From Murinocardiopsis flavida (GTDB lineage Bacteria; Actinomycetota; Actinomycetes; Streptosporangiales; Streptosporangiaceae), in NCBI RefSeq assembly GCF_003014485.1, contig NZ_PYGA01000004.1, forward strand, positions 186,001-250,000: a DNA stretch of 64,000 nt, written 5' to 3'. Positions within the stretch are counted from its first letter, which is position 1. Each line of letters begins with the position of its first letter. A model generated the notes under the pieces. It did not search any database. It had not been told where the DNA came from and saw only the letters and a program-made list of their open reading frames with translations. Both the position numbers and the translations under genes were made by a program. Below are positions 16,365 to 24,672 of this stretch, piece by piece.

Positions 16365-17116
16365 GCCATGCCGCTGGGGTCGTCCGGCACACCCGGGTCG
16401 CCCGACTGCTCGGGGTCGATCGGCACCGACGGCACATCCGACGGCGAGGGGCCCTGCGACGGATCCGGCGGCGGCTCCGAACCCCCCGGCGACTGCGACG
16501 GCTCCGGACCCGACTCCGACGGCGACGGGGACTGCGACGGCGACTGCGACTGCGACGAACTCGGATCCGGCGACGTCTCCACCGGCTGCGCACTGGCCTC
16601 CGCGAACAACTGCGCCAAGAAGAAGTACAACGCCACCAGCAGCGCCAAGAACAGCAGCAGCACCATCAGCAGCCCCACCACCACCGCCTTGTTGGACCGC
16701 GCGTCCACCGCGGCGCCCCCGCCGCGCCCCGCCGACAGCCACCCCCACCGCGCCGCCGCTGGCCCCGACGCGCCCGCCCAATACGGCACATACGACGGCC
16801 CGCCCGCACCGCCCGGCTCCCCCGCCACCGCCTCCAGCAGCTCCCGGGCATCACCCCCGCGCACCGCCGCCCACGACGACGCCGACGCCGTGTTCGACGC
16901 CGCCACCCGCCCCGAACGCTTCGCCGCCGCCGCGAACCGGTCCCGCGCCGCAGGATCGGCCGACGCGCCCTGGCTCAGCATCGCCACACTCACCGCGCGG
17001 CCCGCACCGTCGACCGCCGCGTACACCACCCCCTCACGGGTGGCGAAGGTGCGCTCCCGCAACCGGAACGCCCCCACCTGGCGCGGATCCTCATCCGTCA
17101 GCGGCCCAGGTCCCAA
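16361..17116 (-). CDS. Single-pass membrane protein with degenerate kinase N-lobe
   Basis: About 251 residues if started at TTG 17116 (GTG-less region; an ATG at 17191 would add 25 low-complexity residues). The N-terminus PLTDEDPRQVGAFRLRER, then EGVVYAAVDGAGRAVSVAML, mirrors the first strands of actinobacterial Ser/Thr kinases. However, the glycine loop is lost, the ATP-binding Lys of the V-A-x-K motif is replaced by Met, and no catalytic loop follows. One strong hydrophobic helix (about 28 residues of Val, Leu, Ala and Phe) precedes a long tail of Ser, Pro and Gln repeats that is probably extracellular. It overlaps the GNAT gene by GTGA and is divergent from moxR. Function is unknown; a sensor or scaffold is conceivable. 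Confidence 0.65.
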   Translation of the reverse strand: MGPGPLTDEDPRQVGAFRLRERTFATREGVVYAAVDGAGRAVSVAMLSQGASADPAARDRFAAAAKRSGRVAASNTASASSWAAVRGGDARELLEAVAGEPGGAGGPSYVPYWAGASGPAAARWGWLSAGRGGGAAVDARSNKAVVVGLLMVLLLFLALLVALYFFLAQLFAEASAQPVETSPDPSSSQSQSPSQSPSPSESGPEPSQSPGGSEPPPDPSQGPSPSDVPSVPIDPEQSGDPGVPDDPSGMA

Positions 17117-17207
17117 AACCCCGACCCACCCTTCCCAGCCTCGACCCGCACGGAAACGGCCCGCGCCCCACCGGGGCGCCAACCGGCACAACCAGCCCTC
17201 AAACGGG

Positions 17208-17213
17208 TAGTCT
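17208..17213 (+). promoter_or_regulatory. Putative -10 box of MoxR operon
   Basis: TAGTCT fits TANNNT and would give a leader of about 80 bases to the MoxR start at 17299. It sits in the 180-base divergent gap shared with the pseudokinase membrane gene. Confidence 0.35.
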
Positions 17214-17298
17214 CGCCCCTACGTCCCCCACAACGTACCCGGCGCACCGCCGCGCCGCCCACGACCCGCGACGACACACGAGAAGGACACGCGCGCCG

Positions 17299-18396
17299 AT
17301 GGCTGATGCCGAGTCCCGCCCCGAACCCAACGGCACCACACCCCCGGCCCCCCCGGCCGAACCAGCGCCCGCGGACCCGGCCGGCCAGCCCGCCAGCGAA
17401 TCGACCCGGCTGCTGCGCGCCGCGATGAACGAGGTCTCCACCGTCATCGTCGGCCAGGACCAGATGGTCGAACGCACCCTCGTCGCACTCATCGCCAAAG
17501 GCCACTGCCTCCTCGAAGGCGTCCCCGGCGTCGCCAAAACCCTCGCCGTGTCCACCCTCGCCACCGTCACCGGCGGCACCTTCACCCGCCTCCAGTTCAC
17601 CCCCGACCTCGTCCCCTCCGACATCGTCGGCACCCGCATCTACCACCCCTCCACCGAACAGTTCGACGTCGAACTCGGCCCCGTCTTCGCGAACTTCGTC
17701 CTCGCCGACGAGATCAACCGCGCCCCCGCCAAAGTCCAGTCCTCCCTCCTGGAGGTCATGGCCGAAAAACAGGTGTCCCTCGGCGGCATCACCCACCCCC
17801 TCCCCGACCCCTTCATCGTCATCGCCACCCAGAACCCCGTCGAATCCGAAGGCGTCTACCCCCTCCCCGAAGCCCAACGCGACCGGTTCCTCATGAAGGT
17901 CCTCGTCCCCCACCCCCGCGCCCACGAAGAACTCGACATCCTCCGCCGCATGTCCGCCGCCCCACCCGTCCCCCACCGCATCCTCGACCCCATCACCCTC
18001 AAAGAACTCCAATCCGACGCCGAACGCGTCCACGTCCACCAACTCATCGCCGACTACATCGTCCGCATCGTCATGGCCACCCGCGAACCCGAGAACTACG
18101 GCCTCGGCGACCTCCGCCGCGTCCTCGAAATCGGCGCCAGCCCCCGCGCCAGCCTCGGCCTCGTCGCCGCCACCCGCGCCCTCGCCCTCATCCGCGGCCG
18201 CGACTACGTCCTCCCCGAAGACGTCCGCGTCCTCGCCCGCGACATCATGGCCCACCGCCTCGTCCTCACCTTCGACGCCCTCGCCGACGGCATCACCCCC
18301 ACCCACGTCATCGACCGCGTCCTCGCCACCGTCCCCCCACCCCGCGTCATCTGGGACGACCCGCCCGCCACCACCGCGGCCGCCGCCGCCCACTGA
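17299..18396 (+). CDS. MoxR-family AAA+ ATPase
   Basis: A 365-residue MoxR-type chaperone-like ATPase. After a Pro/Ala-rich head of about 45 residues come IVGQDQMVERTLVALIAKGHCLLEG, Walker A GVPGVAKT, LQFTPDLVPSDIVG, Walker B VLADEINRAPAKVQSSLLEVM, sensor ATQNPVESEGVYPLPEAQRDRF and a C-terminal lid. MoxR proteins usually help metal insertion or assembly of VWA-domain protein complexes. It heads a plus-strand operon with DUF58 four bases downstream and a VWA membrane protein next, the classic MoxR-DUF58-VWA arrangement. The coding strand strongly favours C-ending codons and GAA, CAA and AAA over the G-ending forms used elsewhere in the window. Confidence 0.95.
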   Translation: MADAESRPEPNGTTPPAPPAEPAPADPAGQPASESTRLLRAAMNEVSTVIVGQDQMVERTLVALIAKGHCLLEGVPGVAKTLAVSTLATVTGGTFTRLQFTPDLVPSDIVGTRIYHPSTEQFDVELGPVFANFVLADEINRAPAKVQSSLLEVMAEKQVSLGGITHPLPDPFIVIATQNPVESEGVYPLPEAQRDRFLMKVLVPHPRAHEELDILRRMSAAPPVPHRILDPITLKELQSDAERVHVHQLIADYIVRIVMATREPENYGLGDLRRVLEIGASPRASLGLVAATRALALIRGRDYVLPEDVRVLARDIMAHRLVLTFDALADGITPTHVIDRVLATVPPPRVIWDDPPATTAAAAAH

Positions 18397-18400
18397 CCCC

Positions 18401-19369
18401 ATGCCCGCACACCCGCCCCACCTCGACCCGCGCACCCACACCGCGCTACGCCGCCTCGACCTCACCATCGTGCGCCGCCTCGACGGCCTCCTCCACGGCG
18501 AACACCTCGGCCTGCGCCTGGGCCCCGGCTCCGAACCCGCCGAAGCCCGCGTCTACCAACCCGGCGAAGACGACGTCCGCCGCATGGACTGGTCCGTCAC
18601 CGCCCGCACCACCGTCCCCCACGTCCGCGACCTCGTCGCCGACCGCGAACTCGACGCCTGGACCCTCCTCGACCTCTCCGCCAGCATGGAATTCGGCACC
18701 GCCGACGCCGAAAAACGCGACGTCGCCATCGGCGCCCTCGCCGCCGTCAACGTCCTCACCCAACGCATCGGCGACCGCTTCGGCGCCCACTTCCTGCACC
18801 GCGGCAACATCCGCCGCTGGCCCGCACGCTCCGGCAAAGCAGCCCTCCTCGCCCTGCTCACCACCGCCGTCGAAGCACCCCGCCACACCACCCCCGCCAC
18901 CGGCGGCGCCGACCTCACCACCGCCATGGCCGACCTCGCCCGCACCCGCACCCGCCGCGGACTCCGCGTCGTCATCTCCGACTTCCTCGACCAGGCACCC
19001 CCCAACCCCCAAGCCCGCGCCCCCTGGGAACGGCCCCTCCGCCAACTCGCCACCCGCCACCAGACCCTCGCCATCGAAATCCTCGACCCCCGGGAACTCG
19101 ACCTCCCCGACATAGGATTGACGGCGATGCACGACCCCGAAACCGGCCGGCTCCGCGAAGTGCACCTCACACCGCAGCTCAGGCACCGCTACGCCGCAGC
19201 CGCCCACGCCCAGCGCACCGGCATCCGCGCCGCCCTGCGCCGCTGCGGCGTCCCCCACCTCACCCTGCGCACCGACCGCGACTGGATCCTCGACATCGCC
19301 CGCTTCGTCATCGAACAACGCCGCACCGCCCACCGCCTCGCCCGGCACACCCCCGCCGACCCCCGATGA
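18401..19369 (+). CDS. DUF58 domain protein
   Basis: A 322-residue DUF58 protein with the hallmark YQPGEDDVRRMDWSVTARTT followed by a VWA-like half: LDLSASMEFGTADAEKRDVAI (a MIDAS-like D-x-S-x-S) and VVISDFLDQ. DUF58 proteins are partners of MoxR in Bat-type operons, likely in the periplasm or at the membrane. No signal peptide is seen. The start follows the moxR stop by four bases, so translation is probably coupled. Skewed codon use matches moxR. Confidence 0.93.
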   Translation: MPAHPPHLDPRTHTALRRLDLTIVRRLDGLLHGEHLGLRLGPGSEPAEARVYQPGEDDVRRMDWSVTARTTVPHVRDLVADRELDAWTLLDLSASMEFGTADAEKRDVAIGALAAVNVLTQRIGDRFGAHFLHRGNIRRWPARSGKAALLALLTTAVEAPRHTTPATGGADLTTAMADLARTRTRRGLRVVISDFLDQAPPNPQARAPWERPLRQLATRHQTLAIEILDPRELDLPDIGLTAMHDPETGRLREVHLTPQLRHRYAAAAHAQRTGIRAALRRCGVPHLTLRTDRDWILDIARFVIEQRRTAHRLARHTPADPR

Positions 19370-19412
19370 CACCCGCCCCGAGCCCGCGGCACCGGACCCA
19401 AGGAGCACCCGA

Positions 19413-20375
19413 GTGAACATCCTCGAACTGCGCTTCCTCAGCCCCTGGTGGCTCCTGCTGCTCCTCGTCCTCGCCGCGTTCATCGGCGCCTACATCTACC
19501 TCCAAGGCCGCCGCAAGCACTACGCCGTCCGCTTCACCAACCTCGCCCTGCTGTCCAGCGTCGCCCCCAACAACCCCGGCTGGCGACGCCACGCCTGCGC
19601 CGCACTGTTCTGCCTCACCACCGCCGTCCTCATCATGGCCATGGCCACCCCCGCCATGCCCGTCCAAGTCCCCCGCGAACGCGCCACCATCATCGTCGCC
19701 ATCGACGTCTCCCCCTCCATGGCCGCCACCGACGTCTCCCCCGACCGCCTCAACGCCGCCAAGGAATCCGCCCAAGGATTCGTCGACACCCTCCCCGACC
19801 GGTTCAACGTCGGACTCGTCGCGTTCTCCAACACCGCCTCCGTCGTGTCCTCCCCCACCCAGGACCACCAGGCCGTCGCCGACTCCATCGAAAACCTCCG
19901 CATCACCCCCGGCACCGCCATCGGCGAAGGCGTCTACACCTCACTCAAATCCATCGAATCCTTCGACGAAGAAGCCGCCCAAGACCCCCCGCCCGCCGCC
20001 GTCGTCCTCCTCTCCGACGGCGAGAACACCAGCGGCCGCCCCGTCTCCACCGCCGCCGACGCCGCCGCCGAAAGCGAAGTCCCCGTCTCCACCATCGCCT
20101 TCGGCACCGGCGCCGCCATCATCGAGATCCACGGCCAACTCGTCGAAGCCGACATCGACAAGGCCGCCCTGGAACGCCTCGCCGACACCACCGGCGGCAA
20201 CTTCTACGAAGCCGAATCCGGCTCCGAACTCTCCGACGTCTACGACGACATCGGATCCTCCCTCGGCACCGACACCGTCGACGAGGAAGTCGTCACACTC
20301 TTCGTCGGCATCGCCCTCCTCCTCGCCGCCGCAACCGCCACCGCGTCGCTCCTCTGGTTCCAGCGCCTCCCCTGA
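19413..20375 (+). CDS. VWA-domain membrane protein (BatA-like)
   Basis: A 320-residue protein with two N-terminal membrane helices (FLSPWWLLLLLVLAAFIGAYI and AALFCLTTAVLIMAMATPAM), a von Willebrand A domain with an intact MIDAS (DVSPSMAATD, then T in ITPGTAIGEG and LLSDGENTSGRP), and one C-terminal helix. This is the BatA/BatB type, metal-dependent adhesion of extracytoplasmic partners. GTG start, third gene of the MoxR operon. Probable role: the membrane-anchored client or partner of the MoxR ATPase. The actual process is not known for actinomycetes. Confidence 0.92.
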   Translation: MNILELRFLSPWWLLLLLVLAAFIGAYIYLQGRRKHYAVRFTNLALLSSVAPNNPGWRRHACAALFCLTTAVLIMAMATPAMPVQVPRERATIIVAIDVSPSMAATDVSPDRLNAAKESAQGFVDTLPDRFNVGLVAFSNTASVVSSPTQDHQAVADSIENLRITPGTAIGEGVYTSLKSIESFDEEAAQDPPPAAVVLLSDGENTSGRPVSTAADAAAESEVPVSTIAFGTGAAIIEIHGQLVEADIDKAALERLADTTGGNFYEAESGSELSDVYDDIGSSLGTDTVDEEVVTLFVGIALLLAAATATASLLWFQRLP

Positions 20376-20489
20376 CCCACCCCACCCATGGCCTCAACCG
20401 GCCACGAACCAGGACAAACACCGACACAACACCCCCCGACTGCGCTACCGTGGACCCGTTTTCGCACCACACGCACCGGGGGACCCGCC

Positions 20490-21221
20490 ATGCCCGACAC
20501 CGCCACACCCACCGCCGTCTTCTTCGACCTCGACGACACCCTCCTCGACGACCACACCGCCACCGCCGCCGGCCTCCACACCCTCATGGAACTCCTCGGC
20601 CACCCCGACAGATCCGCGGCACGCCACCTCTGGGACGTCCAAACCGACATCTCCTTCGGCGCCTACATCGCCGGCCGCCTCACCCTCACCGAACAACGCC
20701 GAGAACGCATCCGCGCCCTCGCCACCCAAGCCGGCCACGCCAGCATCTCCGACCACCACTGCGACGACCTCTACAACCGCTACCTCGCCGCCCACCGCCA
20801 CGCCTGGCGCGCCTACCCCGACGCCACCCCCGCCCTCACCCACCTCGCCGCCAACGGCATCAAACTCGGCATCATCACCAACGGCACCGAAACCCTCCAA
20901 CGCGACAAACTCGCCGCCCTCGACCTCACCCACCACTTCCACAGCATCGTCTGCGCCGACGCCGCCGGCGCCGGCAAACCCGACCCCCGCATCTTCCACG
21001 CCGCCTGCACCCACATCGGCACCCCGCCCGAGAACGCCTGGCACATCGGCGACCAGCTCCGCGCCGACGCCATCGGCGCCATCGCCGCCGGAATCCGCCC
21101 CATCCTCCTCGACCGCCGCACCACCCACGGCCCCCAACCCGACATCACCACCATCACCACCCTCGACGAACTCCCCGCCCTCCTCACCCCCCACCCCACA
21201 ACCGAACCCAGCCACCCCTGA
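20490..21221 (+). CDS. HAD-superfamily hydrolase (YjjG/phosphoglycolate phosphatase-like)
   Basis: A 243-residue HAD phosphatase. Motif I is FFDLDDTLLDD (Asp nucleophile and acid-base Asp), motif II IITNGTE, motif III Lys in AGKPDPRIF, and motif IV HIGDQLRAD. The cap of about 80 helical residues after motif I fits subfamily IA. ATG 20490 is preceded by GGGGGA; TACCGT at 20446-20451 may be its own -10. Substrate unknown: nucleotides and small phosphate esters are typical. Same skewed codon use as the MoxR operon. Confidence 0.9.
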   Translation: MPDTATPTAVFFDLDDTLLDDHTATAAGLHTLMELLGHPDRSAARHLWDVQTDISFGAYIAGRLTLTEQRRERIRALATQAGHASISDHHCDDLYNRYLAAHRHAWRAYPDATPALTHLAANGIKLGIITNGTETLQRDKLAALDLTHHFHSIVCADAAGAGKPDPRIFHAACTHIGTPPENAWHIGDQLRADAIGAIAAGIRPILLDRRTTHGPQPDITTITTLDELPALLTPHPTTEPSHP

Positions 21222-21244
21222 CCCCACCAGCCCCACCCGCCCGG

Positions 21245-21250
21245 CATAAT
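21245..21250 (+). promoter_or_regulatory. -10 box for a leaderless Nudix message
   Basis: CATAAT is six bases before the ATG at 21257, the spacing that puts transcription start on the A of ATG. No ribosome site is present, which supports leaderless translation. Confidence 0.5.
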
Positions 21251-21256
21251 CACCCC

Positions 21257-22108
21257 ATGGGCACCCCGACCAGCGACGACACCACCACCCCGACCACCCT
21301 GCGACGCGCCACCGCCCACACCCTCACCACCGCACCCCCCGACCGCGCCGTCCGCCCCACCACCCCCCACCTGCCCGGCGCCCGCATCCGCTTCGGCGAC
21401 GACCCCGCCGCCACCGCCCGCACCGCGGCCGGACTCCCGCCCCACACCCCGCTCACCGCACACCACGTCCGCACCGAACTCACCACCGTCACCACCCCCG
21501 ACGGCCCCCGCCCCCTCCACATCGACCGCATCTACTACACGACCCCCGCCACCGGCGGCCCCGCAGCGACCATCCCCCTCACCGCGACCATCCCCCTCAC
21601 CGCGGCCCTCGCCCTCCCCGCGACCCCCACCGCCGCCGACCTCGTCGCCGACGAACTACCCCACACCGGACACCGGCTCCGCCGCTTCGCCGCCTACGGG
21701 CTCGTCACCGACCCCACCGGCCGCCTCCTCCTCTCCAAGATCGCCCCCGGCTACCCCGCCGAAGGCACCTGGCACCTGCCCGGCGGCGGCGTCGACACCG
21801 GCGAAACCCCCCAGAACGCCCTCACTCGCGAGATCTACGAGGAAACCGGGCAGCACGGCACCACCGGCGCCCTCATCGGCGTCGATCACCACCGCCGCGC
21901 CGGCCAAATAGGCCCCGAAAGCCCCGACACCGACATCTACGCCTTGTGGGTGTACTTCCACGTCCACATCGCCGACCCCGACGAACCCCGCGTCACCGAG
22001 ATCAACGGATCCACCATCGACTGCGGCTGGTTCACCCCCGACGACCTCCCCCACATCCCCCTGTCCAGCACCGCGCGCAAGGGCCTCACCGCCCTCGCCG
22101 CCACCTGA
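21257..22108 (+). CDS. Nudix hydrolase with N-terminal extension
   Basis: A 283-residue protein. The C-terminal half holds a Nudix box, GGVDTGETPQNALTREIYEE, matching G-x5-E-x7-R-E-x2-E-E-x-G, followed by TGQ. The final hydrophobic position is Gln, a mild deviation. Such enzymes hydrolyse nucleoside diphosphates linked to other groups. The first 130 residues are Thr/Pro/Ala-rich and include a perfect 18-base tandem duplication. The short spacing of the -10 to ATG 21257 suggests a leaderless start. It is the last gene of the C-rich block. Confidence 0.88.
   Translation: MGTPTSDDTTTPTTLRRATAHTLTTAPPDRAVRPTTPHLPGARIRFGDDPAATARTAAGLPPHTPLTAHHVRTELTTVTTPDGPRPLHIDRIYYTTPATGGPAATIPLTATIPLTAALALPATPTAADLVADELPHTGHRLRRFAAYGLVTDPTGRLLLSKIAPGYPAEGTWHLPGGGVDTGETPQNALTREIYEETGQHGTTGALIGVDHHRRAGQIGPESPDTDIYALWVYFHVHIADPDEPRVTEINGSTIDCGWFTPDDLPHIPLSSTARKGLTALAAT
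21564..21602 (+). repeat. In-frame 18-base tandem duplication in Nudix gene
   Basis: The unit encoding ATIPLT occurs twice in succession in the N-terminal extension, before a partial third start. Replication slippage is the simple explanation, and the reading frame is kept. Confidence 0.6.
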
Positions 22109-22240
22109 ACCCCCCGCCGCGCACCGACAACGGGCGGCACCACCCGCCGCACGCCTGCCGCGACCATGCGGCCCTCGCGGCGGAACGCCCCTCAGCGACT
22201 GGTGGGTACCGGTCCGGATCCCGGCCGAGAGGACGTGTCT

Positions 22241-22272
22241 CGGCGGTCGCTGCTGCGCAGCAGCGACCGCCG
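22241..22272. terminator. Perfect 32-bp palindrome between convergent genes
   Basis: The arms CGGCGGTCGCTGCTGC (22241-22256) and GCAGCAGCGACCGCCG (22257-22272) are exact reverse complements with no spacer, and t22240 pairs with a22273. It lies between the ends of the Nudix and amino-acid permease genes, so a bidirectional factor-independent-like terminator is the simplest reading. There is no U-tract. Confidence 0.6.
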
Positions 22273-22306
22273 AAGCACATCCCGACCGGGAAACCCCAAC
22301 AGCCGC

Positions 22307-23590
22307 TCAAGGGCCGCTCAGGCCCGCCGAGGCGCGACCCGACCACCAGTGCCGGCCCAACCACACCCCCGCGCCCACCGCCAGCACCGCGGCCCCCACC
22401 AGCACCGACCCCGTCGGCAGGCTCAGCGCCAGCACCACACACCCCACCAGCCCCACGATCGGCACCAGCAGCGGCGGCCGGTTCTCCTCCGGGCCCAACC
22501 GCAGCGCCGACGCGTTCGCGATCGCGTAGTACACCAGCACCCCGAACGCCGAGAACCCGATCGCCCCCCGCAGATCGACCGAGAGCACCAGCACCACCAC
22601 CACGGCCCCCACCGCCAACTCCGCCCGGTGCGGCACCCCGAACCGCGGATGGATCGACGCCAGCGCGCGCGGCAGGTGGCCGTCGGCCGACATCGCCAGC
22701 ACCGTCCGCGACACCCCCAGCACCAGCGACAGCAGCGCCCCCAGGCACGCCATCGCCGCACCCACCGCCACCACCCACACCAGCCACGGCCCCGCACTCG
22801 CCAAGGCGAGGTCCTCCACCGGTGCCACACTGCGCGCCAGGTTCCGCGGCCCCAGCACCGCCAGCGCCGACACCCCCACCGCCAAATACACCAGCAGCAC
22901 ACCCACCAGCGACGCCGTGACCGCCCGCGGGATCACCCGCGCGTCGCGCACCTCACCGGCCAGCGTCGACACCCGGGCATAGCCCGCGAACGCGAAGAAC
23001 ACCATGCCCGCCGCACCGAACAGCCCGAAGAACCCCGGCCAGTCGGCGCCCAGGTCCAACCGGGCCGGGTCGGCGCCCCCGCCCGTCCACGCGGCCACCA
23101 CCACCGCGCCCAGCGCCAGCAGCACCCCCGCCAGCAGCACCCGGGTCACCGCCAGGGAGCGGCGCAGCCCCACATAGTTGACCGCGGTCAGCACCACCAC
23201 CGCGCTCACCGCGACCGCGCGCTCGTACCCGGGCAGCACATAGGCCGCGAAGGTCAGCGCCATGACCGCGCACGACGCCACCTTGCCCACGACGAACGAC
23301 CACCCCGCGAGGTAGCCCCACACCTCGCCCAGGCGCTCGCGCCCGTACACGTAGGTGCCGCCGGACTCGGCGTGGCGGGCCGCCAACCGGGCCGAGGAGG
23401 TCGCATTGCAGTAGGCCACCACGGCGGCGATCAGCATCGCCACCGGCAGCCACACGCCCGCCCGGTGCGCGGCCGGTGCGAACACCGCGAAAACGCCGGC
23501 GCCGATCATCGCCCCCGCGCCGATCAGCGTCGCGTCGCCCGCGCCGAGCACTCGGGCGGGCTCACCGCGCTGCTCAGAAGGAGAGGTCAT
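22307..23590 (-). CDS. APC-family amino-acid permease
   Basis: A 427-residue, 12-helix permease of the amino acid-polyamine-organocation family. The N-terminus LGAGDATLIGAGAMIGAGVFAVFAPAA has the G-x-G-x-x-I-G-x-G unwound helix 1, and SGGTYVYGRERLGEVWGYLAGW is helix 3 of the family. No C-terminal USP domain. It imports or exchanges an amino acid or polyamine across the membrane; specificity unknown. Stands alone, with a 206-base upstream gap that holds a dispersed repeat element. Confidence 0.9.
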   Translation of the reverse strand: MTSPSEQRGEPARVLGAGDATLIGAGAMIGAGVFAVFAPAAHRAGVWLPVAMLIAAVVAYCNATSSARLAARHAESGGTYVYGRERLGEVWGYLAGWSFVVGKVASCAVMALTFAAYVLPGYERAVAVSAVVVLTAVNYVGLRRSLAVTRVLLAGVLLALGAVVVAAWTGGGADPARLDLGADWPGFFGLFGAAGMVFFAFAGYARVSTLAGEVRDARVIPRAVTASLVGVLLVYLAVGVSALAVLGPRNLARSVAPVEDLALASAGPWLVWVVAVGAAMACLGALLSLVLGVSRTVLAMSADGHLPRALASIHPRFGVPHRAELAVGAVVVVLVLSVDLRGAIGFSAFGVLVYYAIANASALRLGPEENRPPLLVPIVGLVGCVVLALSLPTGSVLVGAAVLAVGAGVWLGRHWWSGRASAGLSGP

Positions 23591-23697
23591 GTAGGCAGAG
23601 TCTGCCGCACCTCGATCACCGAAGGGTCAACGACGCACCTGCCGCGAGCGGCCGGACCTGGCCGATCCCCGCTGTAGGGCGGCTTTGCGGGAGTCTG

Positions 23698-23714
23698 CGG
23701 CGGCGTAGCCGCCG
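23698..23714. terminator. Hairpin downstream of the SDR gene
   Basis: CGGCGGC, GTA and GCCGCCG form a 7-bp stem about 80 bases beyond the SDR stop. It also lies in the leader region of the permease gene. Confidence 0.35.
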
Positions 23715-23746
23715 ACGATTCACGTGGTTGTCGCTTTTCGCCTTCC

Positions 23747-23772
23747 GAACCGTCACCTTTACAACGTAGATT
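23747..23772. repeat. Dispersed 26-base element, copy 1
   Basis: The core CACCTTTACA-A-CGTAGATT is shared with 35339-35364; 23 of 26 bases match. On the minus strand it reads T-C-TAC-GTT-GTA-A-A, an imperfect inverted repeat TYTAC-N3-GTARA, and contains a TANNNT box. It lies about 160 bases before the permease start. Confidence 0.55.
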
Positions 23773-23796
23773 CATAACTGCGTGGCGGCGGGGGAG

Positions 23797-24555
23797 CTAC
23801 TCGACCCCCGCGCCCAGCGTCCGGCCGCCGTCGAGGGTGTGCGTCTGCCCCGTCACCCACGCCGCGTCGTCGGACGCCAGGTACGCGATCGCCGCCGCCA
23901 CATCGTCGGGCTCCCCCAGCCGCCCCAGCGGGTAGCCCGCCGTGACCGCCGCCTCGTCCCCCGCGAACAGCGCCTCGGCGAACCGCGTCCGCACCACCGC
24001 CGGCGCCACCGCGTTCACCCGGATCCCCGGCGCCAGCTCATAGGCCAACTGGCCGGTCAGGTTGATCAGCGCCGCCTTGCTGGCCCCGTACACGCCGATC
24101 CCCGGCGATGGGTGCTGGCCCGCCAGCGACGCGACGTTCACCACCGCTCCCCCGTTGTCCCGCATCCACGCGTGGTACACCGCGCGCACCCACGCCGCCG
24201 CGGCGATCACGTTGACCTCGAACACCTTCGCCATGGCCGCCTCCTCCACGTTGACCACCGCGTCGAAGACCGGATTGGTGCCCGCGTTGTTCACCAGCAC
24301 GTCGATGCGCCCGAACTCCGCCAGTGCGCGCCGCACGGCCTCCTCCCGGTGCTCGGCGTCGTGGGCCTTGCCCGCGACGCCGAGCGCACGCCCCGGCCCG
24401 CCCAGCGACGCCACCGCCTCCTCCAGCGGGCCGGCCGACCGGCCGGTCACCACCACCCGGCCGCCCTCCTCGGCGATGCGCCGCGCCGCCGCCAGCCCGA
24501 TCCCCCGGCTCGCCCCGGTGACGATGGCGACCCTGCCCTCGAAACGTCCCACCAC
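23797..24555 (-). CDS. Short-chain dehydrogenase/reductase (FabG-like)
   Basis: A 252-residue classical SDR. The cofactor motif TGASRGIG sits near the N-terminus, NNAG follows DVLVNNAGT, the catalytic Ser is in VNVASLAG and the Tyr-x3-Lys is YGASK. The C-terminus ends in the LDGGRTLG shape of FabG-like enzymes. It oxidises or reduces a carbonyl/hydroxyl with NAD(P)H. GTG 24555 is preferred because it follows AGGGAAGG and gives the family start [15 protein letters not shown] 24588 would add 11 residues and is possible. The adjacent TetR-type operator suggests repression by a regulator encoded elsewhere. Confidence 0.92.
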   Translation of the reverse strand: MVGRFEGRVAIVTGASRGIGLAAARRIAEEGGRVVVTGRSAGPLEEAVASLGGPGRALGVAGKAHDAEHREEAVRRALAEFGRIDVLVNNAGTNPVFDAVVNVEEAAMAKVFEVNVIAAAAWVRAVYHAWMRDNGGAVVNVASLAGQHPSPGIGVYGASKAALINLTGQLAYELAPGIRVNAVAPAVVRTRFAEALFAGDEAAVTAGYPLGRLGEPDDVAAAIAYLASDDAAWVTGQTHTLDGGRTLGAGVE

Positions 24556-24606
24556 GCCGCTGCCCGCCTTCCCTCGACCACGTTGCATGTCGCGCCACAC
24601 AGTACA

Positions 24607-24618
24607 GACCGTCCGGTC
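24607..24618. promoter_or_regulatory. TetR-type operator in SDR promoter
   Basis: GACCG-TC-CGGTC is a perfect inverted repeat, resembling the A/G-ACCG...CGGT-C/T operators of actinobacterial TetR regulators of lipid metabolism. It lies directly behind a minus-strand -10 box TACTGT (24604-24599), within the -35/-10 spacer. Confidence 0.5.
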
Positions 24619-24660
24619 GGTCCGCCGCCCGGTGGCAGGGCACACCGTCATCGCCGCTGG

Positions 24661-24666
24661 TACCGT
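24661..24666 (+). promoter_or_regulatory. -10 box for leaderless methyltransferase message
   Basis: TACCGT is exactly six bases before GTG 24673, placing transcription start at the initiation codon. Confidence 0.5.
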
Positions 24667-24672
24667 CGCCGC

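Noticed and set aside
13848-22108. Secondary-metabolite gene cluster
   Set aside because: An acyl-CoA synthetase, HAD and Nudix genes are near each other, but no synthase, carrier protein or tailoring set is present.
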